DNA of 64,000 bases from Eutrigla gurnardus (Eukaryota > Chordata > Actinopteri > Perciformes > Triglidae): NCBI GenBank assembly GCA_963514095.1, contig OY741271.1:4763976-4827975 (forward strand). The letters run 5' to 3'. Within the stretch, counting starts at the first letter, position 1, and every line of letters starts with the position of its first letter. Of the stretch, positions 1 through 11,927 are shown in pieces. The notes below the pieces were generated by a model. That model did not search any database, was not told the origin of the DNA, and saw nothing but the letters and a program-made list of their open reading frames with translations. The position numbers were made by a program, and so were the translations under genes.

Positions 1-615
1 GATGTTACAAAGAATAGTGTCCACGTCTGCTCTGACAGAGGACAGATGGAAGGAAAAGAAAGAAGAGATAATGAAGAAGGATGAGAGAGAACTCCACATG
101 CAGAGCTTTACGATGATAATGATCATTATTTAGTGCCGTGCTTAGGTGCAGGGCGGCGGCAGCAGCAGGAATGACTTCACCAACTAGAGCTTCATCAGAA
201 GATCAAACACAGTGCCTGGCAACACACTGCAACACAGCTGAACTCAACCAGTGTGTCTTCAAAGAGAATACACAGAAGGTAGAACCGCGGCCTTGTGTAT
301 TCTGGAGTAGACAAACAAAGGAGCAGCCCTGAAAGAACAGCGCTGCTGCAGCCACACAGACACATTTCTTCTAAACATATATTCAGAAGAAAAACTAGAG
401 GGGCACACTCTACAGAAGTGGGAAAACAATGTGTTTATCTGCTGCAAAATTGATGGGTTCTTCATCGCCCCGTTCTTCACCCATTCACCAACTTTCATCA
501 TGGAAATTGAACCAGAGGATTTTATGCTATCCAGCTGACAAGCAAGTAAACCAAGTCAACGCCTACGGTAGCTCTATCAGGCGGCAACGTCCGGTAATGA
601 AACGTGAGGCCAAAG
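1..615. other. Intergenic, nothing recognised
   Basis: Short open frames here have no recognisable domain or splice context. No repeats longer than a few units were seen. Confidence 0.5.
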
Positions 616-710
616 CTGAAGTGCCTTGCATTCTATCTTCTGGCCTTCAGGGGGGCCACTCTGGTTGCAAAAATAAGTCTGATTGTGTAGAAATATGAGA
701 AAATAACCCT
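616..710 (-). repeat. Fragment of interspersed repeat A
   Basis: Reverse-complement match to the 3' end of the repeat whose fullest copy is at 11928-12530. It includes the CCCCCTGA and TTTTTGCAACCAGA blocks. Only the terminal hundred or so bases are present. Confidence 0.6.
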
Positions 711-841
711 AATAAAAGTGAATGGTTTATTTTCTAAGCCAGGTCATGTCAGCCAAAACTACAAGTAGTTTAATTTGTTTTTTACAGGTTCTATGAATAA
801 CTATAGTCAGCTAACATAACGTCAGCCTGTTTCACAATAAC

Positions 842-1312
842 AAAGCCAAATCTGAAGTGACTCAAACTTGCATTCTCTCTGCCGGTCATCAGGGGGCAAC
901 TCTTCTGGTTGCAAAAAGAAGTCTGTTTGTATGGAAGTCAATGAGAAAATGGTCCTACTTCTCTCCTGATGTATTATCTCAGTAAACATTGTAAACATGA
1001 GTTTATGGTCTCAATCATAGTTTCAAGTCTTCTTCAATCCAGCATGATGTTCATTTATGGTCCATTTAGAGTCCTACAGACCAGAAAGCAGGCGACGCTT
1101 TAGGGGCGGGACTACCTGCTGGTTGACAGGTCGCTACCAATGCAGTTAGCTACTAAGATGACTTGAACACTTAGCTGTAAAGTTGACCTTGAATTATGAA
1201 GCTAACCTAACAGATTAACACCAGAATCCAGATGGATCCAGATCCAGTAAGATTGCTGCTCGGGGTGCCGCTTTGCCATTTCAGATCCACCCGTCGCTCC
1301 TCCACAGCCCAA
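842..1312 (-). repeat. Interspersed repeat A, long copy
   Basis: Reads in the opposite orientation to the copy at 11928-12530 and matches most of it. It runs from the GAATGCAAG end through the CATAAACTCATGTTTACAATG block and the CCCGCCCCTAAAG box to the region before TCCAAATATGG. It stops in an A-rich string at 1310-1320. No protein is encoded. The family is common in teleosts as far as I recall, but I cannot give it a class. Confidence 0.7.
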
Positions 1313-1824
1313 AAAAAGGAAAAAGATGTAAATGCGACTACCAACAGCAAATGCAATCCACTAATAAAGCATGTATTCCTTGAAACATAATTTACAATGC
1401 AGTTTAGTTATCATTTGAGGAGACCAGCTAAAGACTTTCTTCTGTAATAATGAATCATTTCCATTCGCTTACACAAGAACACGATTTTTCTTTTTCATTT
1501 GGGTTTTGGTTGTATTACAATGTGATGTAATACAACCAAATGTGATGAGGTCTACTTTGATGAAAAGAAAATCTTCTATTAACATTTCATAGCTTGATTC
1601 AAGAAATTGAGAAAGAAACATTAGTCTTTTTTATATTGGAATGGTATTGTTGTATTTTTGTAATGTTGACATCTTTTGGAACAAATAATTTTGTACTGTG
1701 TGGGAATCCTTCTAAAATGGACAAGTAGCCACACTGCTATCACTAAAAAAGGACCTTTCTGAGGGAGATCAGGCAGTAGTCCATCTCTGATGAGTCAGTG
1801 ACCTGCCGGCCAAACAGGAGGTGA

Positions 1825-1825
<1 letters not shown>
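1313..1825. other. Intergenic AT-rich DNA
   Basis: No gene seen; contains the hairpin at 1505-1540. Confidence 0.5.
1505..1540. repeat. Perfect inverted repeat, 15-bp arms, 6-base loop
   Basis: Arms 1505-1519 and 1526-1540 are exact reverse complements (TTTGGTTGTATTACA and its complement) around ATGTGA. It lies in otherwise featureless AT-rich DNA. Confidence 0.8.
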
Positions 1826-1866
<41 letters not shown>

Positions 1867-1870
1867 GCAT
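1826..1870. repeat. (GT)n microsatellite
   Basis: About 20 GT units with slight interruption at the end. Confidence 0.95.
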
Positions 1871-1871
1871 T

Positions 1872-2009
1872 TGTTAAAAATACCAGCAGACCCTTGGAGC
1901 CTCTGTGCCGGCCATCGCCGACGCCACCCTGACAACGACTCTGAGGTGGTGCTCTGAGAACGCCGGCGACGCCCCCTCTGGACGGCTGTACCTGGCACAC
2001 ATCACTCTG

Positions 2010-2012
<3 letters not shown>
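1872..2012. other. GC-rich, ORF-like islet between GT and CA tracts
   Basis: A 140-base stretch much richer in C and G than its surroundings. It is open in one plus frame, with many GCC, GAC and CTG codons (reads ..PAIADATLTTTLRWCSE..), and also open on the minus strand. No family is recognised and no convincing splice acceptor flanks it. It may be an unidentified exon or just GC-rich sequence captured between two microsatellites. Confidence 0.2.

Positions 2013-2013
<1 letters not shown>

Positions 2014-2050
<37 letters not shown>
2014..2050. repeat. (CA)n microsatellite
   Basis: About 18 CA units, in opposite sense to the GT tract 150 bases upstream. Confidence 0.95.
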
Positions 2051-2051
<1 letters not shown>

Positions 2052-2167
2052 TCTCTGACCTTTACCATTCTCTCTAGGTATCTCATCTTACCCATCTATC
2101 CATTTTTCTGTTCTTCACCACCTTTTTCACCATTAGCTCCGCCCCCACATTTATATTATATATATTA

Positions 2168-3140
2168 TTTAGAGTCAAACAGAAAGCAGGGGATGCTTTA
2201 GGGGCGGGGCTACCTGCTGATTGACAGGTCGCTACCACACTACAAATACAGTTAGCTACTGCGATAACACTTAGCTGTAAAGTTGACCTTGAATTATGGA
2301 AGCTAAGGCCCCGTACACATGAAGCAAAACAAACTTTTTTTTCTCCGTTTTGCCTTGGCTTCGTTTCAAGAAAATCCGCGTCCAGACGAATCCACTGAAA
2401 ACGACTCAGCGCGCTGTAGTACATATTCCAGGCCTATATGTGGCGCTGTTTCTGCTACAAAATGCAGAAGAAGAGACGGAGCGTGACCGGATGTTTGCCG
2501 TTGCTGTGGCAACACGTGAGAGCTACGGCTAAATATCCACCCGACCACCCGATCAATAATCACCCATAAGATGACAATTTGGCCCGTATAAATAAAACCA
2601 ACAATAAGCATCAACAGCCGTCACCCTAAGGACCTTGACGAGGCGTTGTCACACGTAATTAGACAAATAAATGCCTACATTCATGGGAAGTTAGCTAGCG
2701 GTTGTTTGTTAGCATCGTAATAAAGTAGCATATCTGCGACTTTTTTCCCGGAATATCGCCCCCCTCTCTCGGCTCCGTTTTTTTTCATACAGTGGCCCTG
2801 ATACGCCGTCGTACAGACGAGCAGAATATCTGCTACGAGCATGGAGGCCGCCGTTATTGTTGTTATTACGAGACGTCGCGGGGGAAGAAGTCAGGTTCGA
2901 GGGTCGAGGAGCGGGGCGATGACGTTTGACGGTTGACGTCAGAAAAAAACGGCACCCCTCCGTTTCGTGTTCGTTTTCGTCTGGACGGCGATTCCACACG
3001 AATCCGGCGTGGCAGGGCGAAACGCACAAGACTTCTGCGTTTACGCACTGAAATCGTTTTCGTGTGGACAGGCCCTAAGTGTGTTTAAACAGCTTCACAC
3101 TACGTCCACTTCTTATAAACAGTCTATGGTCTGGACGGGT
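2168..3140 (-). repeat. Interspersed repeat A, split by a MITE
   Basis: The A sequence runs from 2168 to 2306 (CAGAAAGCAGGGGATGC box through TTGAATTATGGAAGCTA). It resumes at 3076-3140 with the reverse complement of the family start (CGTCCACTTCTTATAAACAG). The gap is filled by the element at 2307-3075, so the A copy is older than that insertion. Confidence 0.65.
2307..3075. mobile_element. PIF/Harbinger-like MITE (769 bp), TAA target duplication
   Basis: The ends are imperfect inverted repeats: GGCCCCGTACACATGAAGC on the left, and on the right the complement of GGGCCTGTCCACACGAAAAC. TAA flanks both sides (2304-2306 and 3076-3078), as for 3-bp TWA target duplications of PIF/Harbinger. The interior has no transposase frame. 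It is GC-rich toward the right end and contains blocks that recur, inverted, at 4400-5040. A hAT assignment was considered because the ends resemble those of some hAT MITEs, but no 8-bp duplication is seen. Confidence 0.55.
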
Positions 3141-3924
3141 GGAGACGAGAACTGGCTTCCTGATTAGGTCTCATCACTCACCTGTTTTTCCAGAAGAAAA
3201 CAAACGGGTAACCTGATGCTTTACACTGAACTGATATAATAAAATTAAATGGAAAAAATACGTGGAATAATGAAATACTTAAAGTCAGAGTTTTCAGTAG
3301 GCTATACTTCCTTTTTCAGTGTATGAAACCTAACAACTAAATGCTGATTCTCCATGTTTAGTTTTGATTCTGGGGACAGAAAACAGAGAAGGCAGACCTA
3401 AACCAGATGAGTCTTTAGTGTCCTTCCAGAGCTGGATCAGCTTCTTGTGGCTTCCAGCTAGAAAAGAACCGTAAACTGTGAGTCGTCAATCTGTTCAGTA
3501 TCACTGTGGCTACCTGATTTGGAAAAAGCAGCCACTGACACTTTGCTCTCTCTTGTCTCCACATCTCTCTGGCTTCCTCTCTCTCCATTCGTCTGCTCCT
3601 TTCACCGAGAGTAATCCTCAAACCTTCCATTCCTCAATCCTCCTTTTTTTATTGCTCCCTCACTGTTCATAGATCTCCTCCTCCTCTCATCAACTCTTCT
3701 TTTCACCCATTCCATTCAGCACCACCTCCCCCTCCTCCAGAATCCCACCCACCCCCTCCCTCCATCCTCCATCTGAGAGGGTGACGGGGAGAGGGCGAAG
3801 GGAGGGGGGGGGGGGGGGGGGGTTCCCGTGGGGGTTGAGTAAGCCTGGACTTGACCCCTGATTTCTGGGCTCCAACTAGTCTCCACTCCATCCCTGAACC
3901 AATGATGGATGGAGAGGCAGCTCG

Positions 3925-3925
<1 letters not shown>
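3141..3925. other. Intergenic, pyrimidine-rich, with a G19 run
   Basis: No gene. A CT-rich strand bias runs from 3540 to 3780, followed by an uninterrupted G run at 3804-3822. Confidence 0.6.

Positions 3926-4015
<90 letters not shown>
3926..4015. repeat. (CA)n microsatellite, about 90 bp
   Basis: Uninterrupted CA units; a further short CA tract follows at 4094-4107. Confidence 0.97.
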
Positions 4016-4016
<1 letters not shown>

Positions 4017-4399
4017 GCAGGGAGAGTGATCTCTTTTTACAACACTCCCACGTGTGAAGTACAGATAGCATCCATTTTTGTATTAAGTCTAAAACACACA
4101 CACACACAGTCGGTGAGTCAATCTCAGAAATGGGAGACATGAAATCCTGTGATGGATGTCCATTTGGGCGCCTGCTCACAAATCCATTTGTCTTCACATC
4201 ACTTTGCATCCACACACTGTGCATGTGAATGTGTCTGCCTACAACAGTACAGCTTTTATTGTACGTGGTTTTAGAGAAGCTAGGCCCTGCCCCTTCCTGT
4301 GGATCACCATGCGAATTAGTAAAAAAATATGTACGGTAGTCAATGGTGAGAAACTAATATATATTCATGATCCTGTTTGAATAGTACGATGGCGTATTA

Positions 4400-5115
4400 G
4401 GGCCAAGTATGAAGAAAAAAAAATTACGGACCCGGGAGAGGGGGGTAATATTTCGAGAAAAATGTTGTAGATTTATGAGTTTTAAAAGTGGCAAATTTAC
4501 GAGAAAATACGTGCAGATTTATGAGTTTAAAAAGTGGCAAATTTACGAGAAAAAATTCGGAAAATTTTTGTTTTTTTCAAGCAACCTCAACACAACCACA
4601 GACGCTGATGCTAACAACTGGCATTTATGCTAGCTAACTTCCCATGAATGTTGCTTTTATCTTTTTAATGAATCCATCCCAACGTGTGACAACACTTTGC
4701 TAAGGTCCTTAGGATGATGGCTGTTGATGGTTATTGTTGGTTAATTTTACATGGGCCAAATCATTATGGGTGTTTGTTGATCGGGTGGTTTGGCTCAGCT
4801 AGCGGTAGGTTACGTTGCTAACAACCGGCATTTATGCTAGCCAACGTCCCAGGAATGCCACTTTTATCCTTCTAATTAATACATCACAACGTGCCAAACA
4901 ATGCCAAATTGTCATCTTATTTGTGTTTATTGATCAGGTGTATTGGCTAAGCTAGCGGTAGCTTTCACTTGTTGTCATAGCAACAGCAAACATCCAGGTC
5001 AAGCTACGTGTTTACTTCCTCTATGACCTACCGCTAGCTTAGCCAAACCACGACCACGACCACCACCAAGATTTTTCTCGTAAATTTGCCACTTTTTAAA
5101 CTTGTAAATCTGTGA
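4400..5115. repeat. Rearranged repeat related to the interior of the 2307-3075 MITE
   Basis: In inverted sense it shares with the MITE interior the AGAGGGGGG..AATAT block, the GCTAGCTAACTTCCCATGAATG block and the GGTCCTTAGG..GGCTGTTGATG block. A 40-bp unit (AAAGTGGCAAATTTACGAG core) occurs twice directly at 4468-4507 and 4515-4557. It recurs inverted at 5070-5111, giving a fold-back layout. The middle part is itself duplicated (4609 and 4821 onward). Confidence 0.5.
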
Positions 5116-6069
5116 GCGCCGTCTCAAAGTCATCACAGAGAACATGACATTGCGTATTTGTGTCAACTACTCACACACAGATTCTGGAGGTGGATTTGGT
5201 CACAGTGCTTGGCCTCCGCTCAAATATAAATATACAACCCAGTTAATGAATTATCAACAGGTCCGAGTCTTATGATGCAGCATTTTACGATCAGAAATAT
5301 TCTTTTGATCCCAGTGGAGGTTTGCGTTACATTAAGGTTAGACATTTCTTTCTCCACATTAACTTATTTATTTTCCTTTGACACTATGCCAGTATTTGAA
5401 TATCTTAGGTGTTAAATTGCGGTAATAATGAGCAACTGTTGAATGTTAATCATTTCCAAAATAAAAGAACATAAAAGGGTATTTTCTGCATTTTTCTTTG
5501 TTTTTCTTATTGTACGGAAGATGTAGCGAAGTGTGCCCCAAAACCAAGGTAAGTCCCCACCTGTGAATTTTGTGTGCCAAAGCAAGACAAAAAAGGTCAA
5601 ATTTAAAGAGTGATACTGAAACAAAGCAATACTACCAATAGAAAGAAAAAGGAATTCAAATAAATAAAAGCAGCATTAAAAAAAATGAAAATAATTTTCA
5701 TTTCATACCTTTTCATTCCAGTTTGTTTCCTTGAAATTTGGAAGTTTTCTTAGTTGTTTGTTGATGAAGTGCTTTTTGTTCAGCTGTGTGTCTATAAAAG
5801 CGGCTTTCAACAACTTTAAAACTCTGTGTTAATAAAGACAGGTCAACACTAAGAGAAAACCATAATTCATTTGTATACAGAAAAAAAATGCTTTTCATCT
5901 CAGAAATGTGGACAAGGAATCACAGAACAGGAATGTAGCTCTCGGTGTCCCTCAGGGCAGCGTGTGCCATCTGACAATAAAAATGACAGCTGGCGATGGA
6001 CACTTTTTACTGTTCGGACTTTGTGGCTTGGGTTCAGGCACATCTTTCTGAGGGATAAGAACTTTGGGT

Positions 6070-6103
6070 CCATACATCATCATCCATGGATGATGATGTA
6101 TGG
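6070..6103. repeat. Perfect 34-bp palindrome without a loop
   Basis: The half site CCATACATCATCATCCA is followed directly by its exact reverse complement. It lies inside a short open frame but is not part of a recognised gene or transposon end. Confidence 0.9.
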
Positions 6104-7264
6104 ATAACAATACAGTCAGAGCATGTGTGTACTGGATGCAAGTGTGCAAATAAAGAACGTTTCTGCTGATTTCCCCCTTCAAGGGTACATGCTGCGTTGC
6201 CCCTCCTCTCTCTTCCTGTAACCTTTTCTTCTCAAGGAAACAATCAAACTCATGGTCACGGAAGTCATCGTTTCTCGGGTGTCTCCGAGTGATCCATCAC
6301 CCCGTTGTTTTCTGTCTTATTTTCAGCCTCGCTCGGCCTCTCCTGTTGTGTTTTTCTTACTAAAAATGGAAGCATAAGTCCGTGAATAGACCCAGCCTGG
6401 GTTAAGAGCTAATAATATCAGTGGATTGTGTGATTCATGGTCTTTGCTGAGGGAAAATAAATACATGTGCACGTCTGCCTGCCGAGTAAGACTCTTTCTT
6501 TCTCTTTGCCATGTAAAATGTATTGAAGAATCAAGGTCATCCAATGCTTAGTGTAAGCTCTCTGGTTCTGGCTCCATGCATGCAGGGCGAGTATTATTGA
6601 CTCTAGATAAAAGTATGAATGAAGCATGGTTAGCTGAGGTGGATTCACTGTGCCCCTCAAATAACCTGTTGCTCCTGTATCGGCTTGTCTGTGTTGGCCA
6701 GACTTCTTCCATTCAGTTGGGCAGAACAGTTTCTGCTCTCAGTTGACTTGTTCTTGTGAGGAACTTGTCCTTATATGCAGCTGGGATGTGATTTATCTGA
6801 TGTAATTGTATTTAAGTAAAGAGATGACCTAGAGAAGCAAGTGCCACAAAGTGAGATCAGTGGCTCAGCCCTCTTTAGGTATTGCTCACAAAGCCAGCTC
6901 ACTTTTGACCAGCGTGACTGCCGGTCAACTTCAGAACACCAGCTCAAAACGGCTAACCAACCTGCTCACTGGGAAACGTGAGCATTATTCCTGCCGGATC
7001 CCACAACCCTGTCTCCTACAAAAATTATGTTCCTGCACAACTAAACTATACTCTATTTTTTTTCTCGACTGAATGCTCGCAGTTCGAAACAGTTTGAAAC
7101 GTGTATAACAAACAAAAAACAAACAAGAAATGCTACCAAACAAAAGGGTCAGGTTTATGCAACAAAACTACTTGGCTAGGTTTAGTAAAAATGAAATTGA
7201 AACCAAACAACAACAAAATAAATGCAACAAAAGTACTTCTCACAGGACACTAACAACAGTCGAA

Positions 7265-7372
7265 TGGTGAAAGCTAGCTAGCTAGCTTGCCTGCCAAGCT
7301 AATTGTGTTGGTGATCTACATCGAGAGATGTAGTTCACTGAGCACTTTCACACTAAATCATACTACGACAAC
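7265..7372 (-). repeat. Repeat F, copy 1
   Basis: Shares GCTAGCTAGCTAGC, GTGTTGGTGA, AGATGTAGTTCACTGAGCA and TTTCACACTAAA with the reverse complement of 46370-46475. Two copies in inverted orientation suggest a dispersed repeat. The copy at 46 kb adjoins a THAP-like coding relic. Confidence 0.55.
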
Positions 7373-9615
7373 CATGGTATTTCTTTATTAAATTCATGAT
7401 ACAGTTGTTAAAATGTACTATGAATTGTATAATTTTCTCTTGCCATTGACATTGTTATTATTTATCTTATTTGTTCGCATGGTGGAAACCGCAAGGCAGC
7501 TTTGCCTCTATTCTCATTTAAATGGTCAGAGGGTTTTTATGTGTACCAATGCCATCCCTACAGACACTTCTGTAAATCTGAAATCTGTCAAATGACAAAG
7601 CTGGAGTGAGGCAGGTTAGGGAACGGTTAATGAGTGGGAGGGAAAGACAGCGAGGTGAGGAATGACGAGCATGCTGAAGAACAATGCTGGTCTCACCTCA
7701 GCAGAACAATGGTGACGAATCAGACACCTCCATAACCCCACAGCAGAGGTCAGACAGGACGACAGGACATGCTGGCAGCCAGCGCTACAAAACAAAAGAT
7801 AATTATGTTGCTTGAAATTTTCATTCATCCAAACATTAATGTTCTCCAATTAGGATGCATGGTATTCAATGTAAAGAGGCACCATCATTTATTCTAATGA
7901 ATAACATCTGTTACAATGCATCTTCAGTCCTCATGAAATTCATAGGCTGTCTGAAGTCACTCACAACTCGCAACTCTTCATGTTGTCGTAAACCCTACAG
8001 ACCCAAAGTATCCCACAATTCATCTTGAGAAGTAATGTACAACCGATGGTCACTGAATGAGCAATATATACCATCACGCATTGCTCAGAAGGAAAAATGA
8101 GTAGAGAAAGCAGATTGAGACACATCAATGAGAATATTATATTTAAAGGATCATACCAGTGTTACTTAATGGTTTCCATAAACCGCTACCATGTTTACCA
8201 AAATTTCTTGATTTTTGATGTTTGTTTAGATTTTGTCCATATTCAATAAACATTTCAGAATGTAGCTGAAAATGTTTGTCAATGTTCGTTAAAACTCACC
8301 TCTTCGTTAAAATGCTCCTTATAGTTTAAATTCCAGAAAATTCCTAGAAATTCAATTCTTGTAATGAACTATTTTTCCAGGCGTAATAACATTCAGCCCA
8401 ACGGCTCTCTTGGCTCTGTTGTGATTGACAGCTCAGAGGGCAGAACCAAAGTATAAACAATTGGCTGAAAGTTACACCTCGGACCAGTATCAGCTGATGC
8501 ACCACTAGACTTCAGAGGAGCTTTGTCCTCCACCCTTCACCACATCATATTGGTTTGGAAGTTTTTGGTGTATTTTCTTATGTAGCAAGTGATACTACAA
8601 ACGTATTCCCGTTATACAAATTTTACAACGACAATAAATTGAACCTTGAAACTTAAATGTGTGAGTGTGTGTGTGTGTGTGCGCGGGGAGAGAGTACTTT
8701 GGTTTATGGAGCCGTCGTCATAGTATAACCTTTGCCCTGCTTGTTCTGTGACCTTTAGATTGTTGAGGACGTGTTCTGCTGTGCACATTAGTCTTAATGC
8801 AACTTTATACACAGTTGTTTGAGTTATTCATTAATTAAGGTATGAATGTGGTAAAAATGAAAAACCTCAGTTTGTTGTTGAAAAGTCTTAAAATAAATGA
8901 AACAATCATTGGTGTTGCCTATTGCTTGAACTTAAAGTGGCAGTCCGTAACACTTTCATCTATGTAATTGTCTTTTAAGTTCCTATCTATCAAAGTGAGT
9001 TCAAACAATGGTGGTTGATCATGTGACCAACTAATGAAAGTGCTTGTACTTGAAGTGCTTTGCCAAGAAATAGGATCTCCGTGTCTGGGCCACATTCCTG
9101 CAAAATTCGAAATGAGTGATGCTTTTTCCATCAGTCAGCAGCGGTTGGTCTGCAGGTGAAGTACTCATCGAAGTATGCTGCGTTAACTTGTAATCGGAAA
9201 TCAGTAACTTCCCACTGCTGAGTCAGGCTCCCTCTAGTCTAAAGTGTTTGACCAGGTACATTTCATTACTGCTGACTCACAATGGAGGATCAACAGGCAG
9301 AGAAAGAAGAACATTCAACTTCCAGTCCAAGAAAAAGAAACAACAAACTAATGGAAGTGAAGAAGGAAAGTCATCAAGAAGCAAAGTGACGCCAACGAGG
9401 GGAAACCACGGACCTCCTTTCAGTGTGGAGCATTTGAAGGCATCACGCAGATGAGAGACAGTCACACTGTTGGTGAGAGAGATGAGGTCCCAGAGGCTCG
9501 CCTGCAGTTCAATCTACAGCCACAGAGGCCGCTAGAAGCAACGCATCTCAAATTTTATGGAGTACAATTTTAACATTGGTTTTGTTGTCTAAACCTAATT
9601 ACGTACTTACTTTAA

Positions 9616-10157
9616 AGTCCCAGTCGGCAAGTCCAGCGGATCAAGGGCACTCGCAGATTTTGAATGTTTGCAACTCTCACGCTCCCCCCCCACGACCACC
9701 GAGCTCCTTCCCCTCGACTTCGTGCCCTTTGAAATCCGTTAGATCACGCCACCTTTGAAACGCGGGTCCGATGTTGACTCTGGTTTTATCACGGGCACCG
9801 TCGCAATCTTTCTTTATTTCCTTCTTTTCCACCGGTGTTTTCTTTTCCTTGGTTGTTTTGGACCTCCTCAGTTTTTAACCGAGGAATTGGAAGCTTGTTC
9901 CTACTTCCCTCCGCCTCCCCCCTGTGATAGTGGTACGACCCGAGGGGGGAGGGGCTCTGAATGTGCACGAACACAGCCCTGCATGCTGATTGGACAGGAT
10001 GATCCGGGCTGTCGATCTTTGCAAAACAAACAACAGGCTCTACCTGCAGGTAGAGGCGCGTTTTTTTTTCTCTAAAACTGGATGATTTATGTTGTTCTAT
10101 CGGAGCGTAGTGTCGGCTTCAGTGAATATGATCAAAACAATGTTGCAGAATGGGACT
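9616..10157. mobile_element. Short DNA transposon (MITE, 542 bp) with TTAA target site
   Basis: Flanked by TTAA at 9612-9615 and 10158-10161. The ends match as inverted repeats: AGTCCCAGTCGGCAAG on the left, and on the right the complement of AGTCCCATTCTGCAAC. TTAA targets are used by piggyBac and Kolobok superfamilies. The AGT terminus does not fit piggyBac well. There is no transposase frame. An 18-bp palindrome (CTCTACCTGCAGGTAGAG) lies near its right side at about 10038. Confidence 0.55.
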
Positions 10158-10876
10158 TTAAGCCTGACCGCGCTTCCAAGTGGTTTTGTTGCAGAAAGTT
10201 TCATCTTGTAGCGTAATGTTGTCCTGACTCGCGCTGCAGAGTACAAAACCAATAACGTAATTTCATGACTGTTTTCATGACCTGCCGTGTCTATTTATCA
10301 TATAACATGGAGTCATTTACAGACTCTACTGCAGGATGAAAACATATTTGTGCTTAATCTCCGTTGTCCCGAGGAAACAGTGGACTGAAGCCCAGAGACA
10401 CCACAGCAGTCAGTGATGAGACTTGTATGAATCAACACATCCCATGAGAACAACATTAGGCTTTGGCATGGAACAAAAACTCTCAAATATACAGTATATC
10501 TAAGTGCAACACACACACAGCGTTGTGTTCCCGTCACACAGAGTGAAGAATGGGACCTCAGGGCGAATCACGGAGCAGACAGCTGGCGGAAGTTTTGATT
10601 TAAAGGCTGAAATGAGTTGAATAAATGTACGTGCTACTTTCCAACATCCTACATACTCACAAAAGGCAGTTACCCTACAAGGGCCCACAGTACAGAAGAG
10701 AATATCCTGTTTGCTTGGAGGCAGTAATTGAATGGAACAGTCAAGGAGCACAGGCCTGGGAAAGCCTGTCTGCAGCTGTAGACAAAGAAGAAAAAAGCCA
10801 TTTCTCACTATCGGTCACTCATATTATTGCTGGACTGTAGCCCTTTCCCCCATGTCTCTGCAGGAATTGAGTTGTA
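10158..10876. other. Intergenic, nothing recognised
   Basis: No domain-bearing frame or repeat end seen. Confidence 0.5.
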
Positions 10877-10880
10877 ACAC

Positions 10881-10955
<75 letters not shown>

Positions 10956-10957
10956 CA

Positions 10958-11041
<84 letters not shown>
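10877..11041. repeat. (CA)n microsatellite, about 165 bp
   Basis: The longest CA tract in the window, with scattered CG and TA substitutions. The Cys/Val and His/Thr open frames across it are artefacts. Confidence 0.97.
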
Positions 11042-11042
<1 letters not shown>

Positions 11043-11927
11043 TTAGCTGTCACAGAGCCGTCCAGGAAGACAGAATACTGCGGAGAACGTGAAGGAAGTG
11101 GAATTGTAGAGCCCTCAGGAGCTAAATCTCTCGTTCTCTTACTGAAAACACAACCCTCTTTCTGTAAGGACAGGCCAGGGTCTATGGGTCATGCTAACAC
11201 AGCAAACTCAAAAAAATCTTAAAGAGACACAGCAACATTAGAGAAAATCATTCCTGCTTCTTTGTCAGGTCAAAAAAAATCCCGGTCCTATTTCGACAAG
11301 TCAGTTGTCAATCAAAGCATTGTGGCAGAGAGTAGTGTTGAGACTGTCATGATGCTGTTTCATAGCGTAGCACCTACGTGATGTATCATTAGTCTTCCTG
11401 GAGAGACGCAGCAGTCAGTGAGGCCTTGACACAGGTCTGACGGATGGCCTCGATGCTTCCAGGTCTGTGGTTACACACATCTCTTAATCACAAGTTTAAG
11501 AGATGTTAATGTCTTGTTCTGGGATATGAAATAAGTTAGTAAGTGCTCATGAATGTTGAAGCTTTTATGTGTCTTAAAAAGGCAGTTGCTGCAGTCATCA
11601 CAGGCTCTTTGTCAAAGGAACCAGTGCGATGCTAACTTGCTATCAGGCTGACAAACAATATCTCATCCCTGCAGCTCTCTATTGCTGACAGTGGTCCTCA
11701 GAGATGCACTGCAAGAAAACATCTGAACACATTTGAAAAAAACATCCAGAAATTGTACTGCCAATACAGAAAACACAACCATATACAGAAACATGCTGCG
11801 ACTGACAAACACAACACTGACCATGGAAACTGCTTCCAGGGGGCACTTAAAAGTGATGCACATTGCTAGAATTAATTTTAGAATTAGAATTTTTCTTATT
11901 ATTAGTCTGCCAATTCAAATACAGAAC
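11042..11927. other. Intergenic, nothing recognised
   Basis: No supported gene. Weakly repeat-like text at 11280-11400 could not be assigned. Confidence 0.5.

Larger units (their letters stand above)
5116..9611. other. Intergenic; no gene recognised over 4.5 kb
   Basis: Short open frames here are random in character. Holds the palindrome at 6070-6103, a repeat copy at 7265-7372 and a short GT tract at 8656-8680. Nothing else was recognised. Confidence 0.5.

Noticed and set aside
10808..11053. Long Cys/Val and His/Thr open frames, here and at 1743, 3716, 3851, 14108, 14310 and 59587
   Set aside because: They are translations of CA/GT or GA/TC microsatellites, which lack stop codons in any frame.
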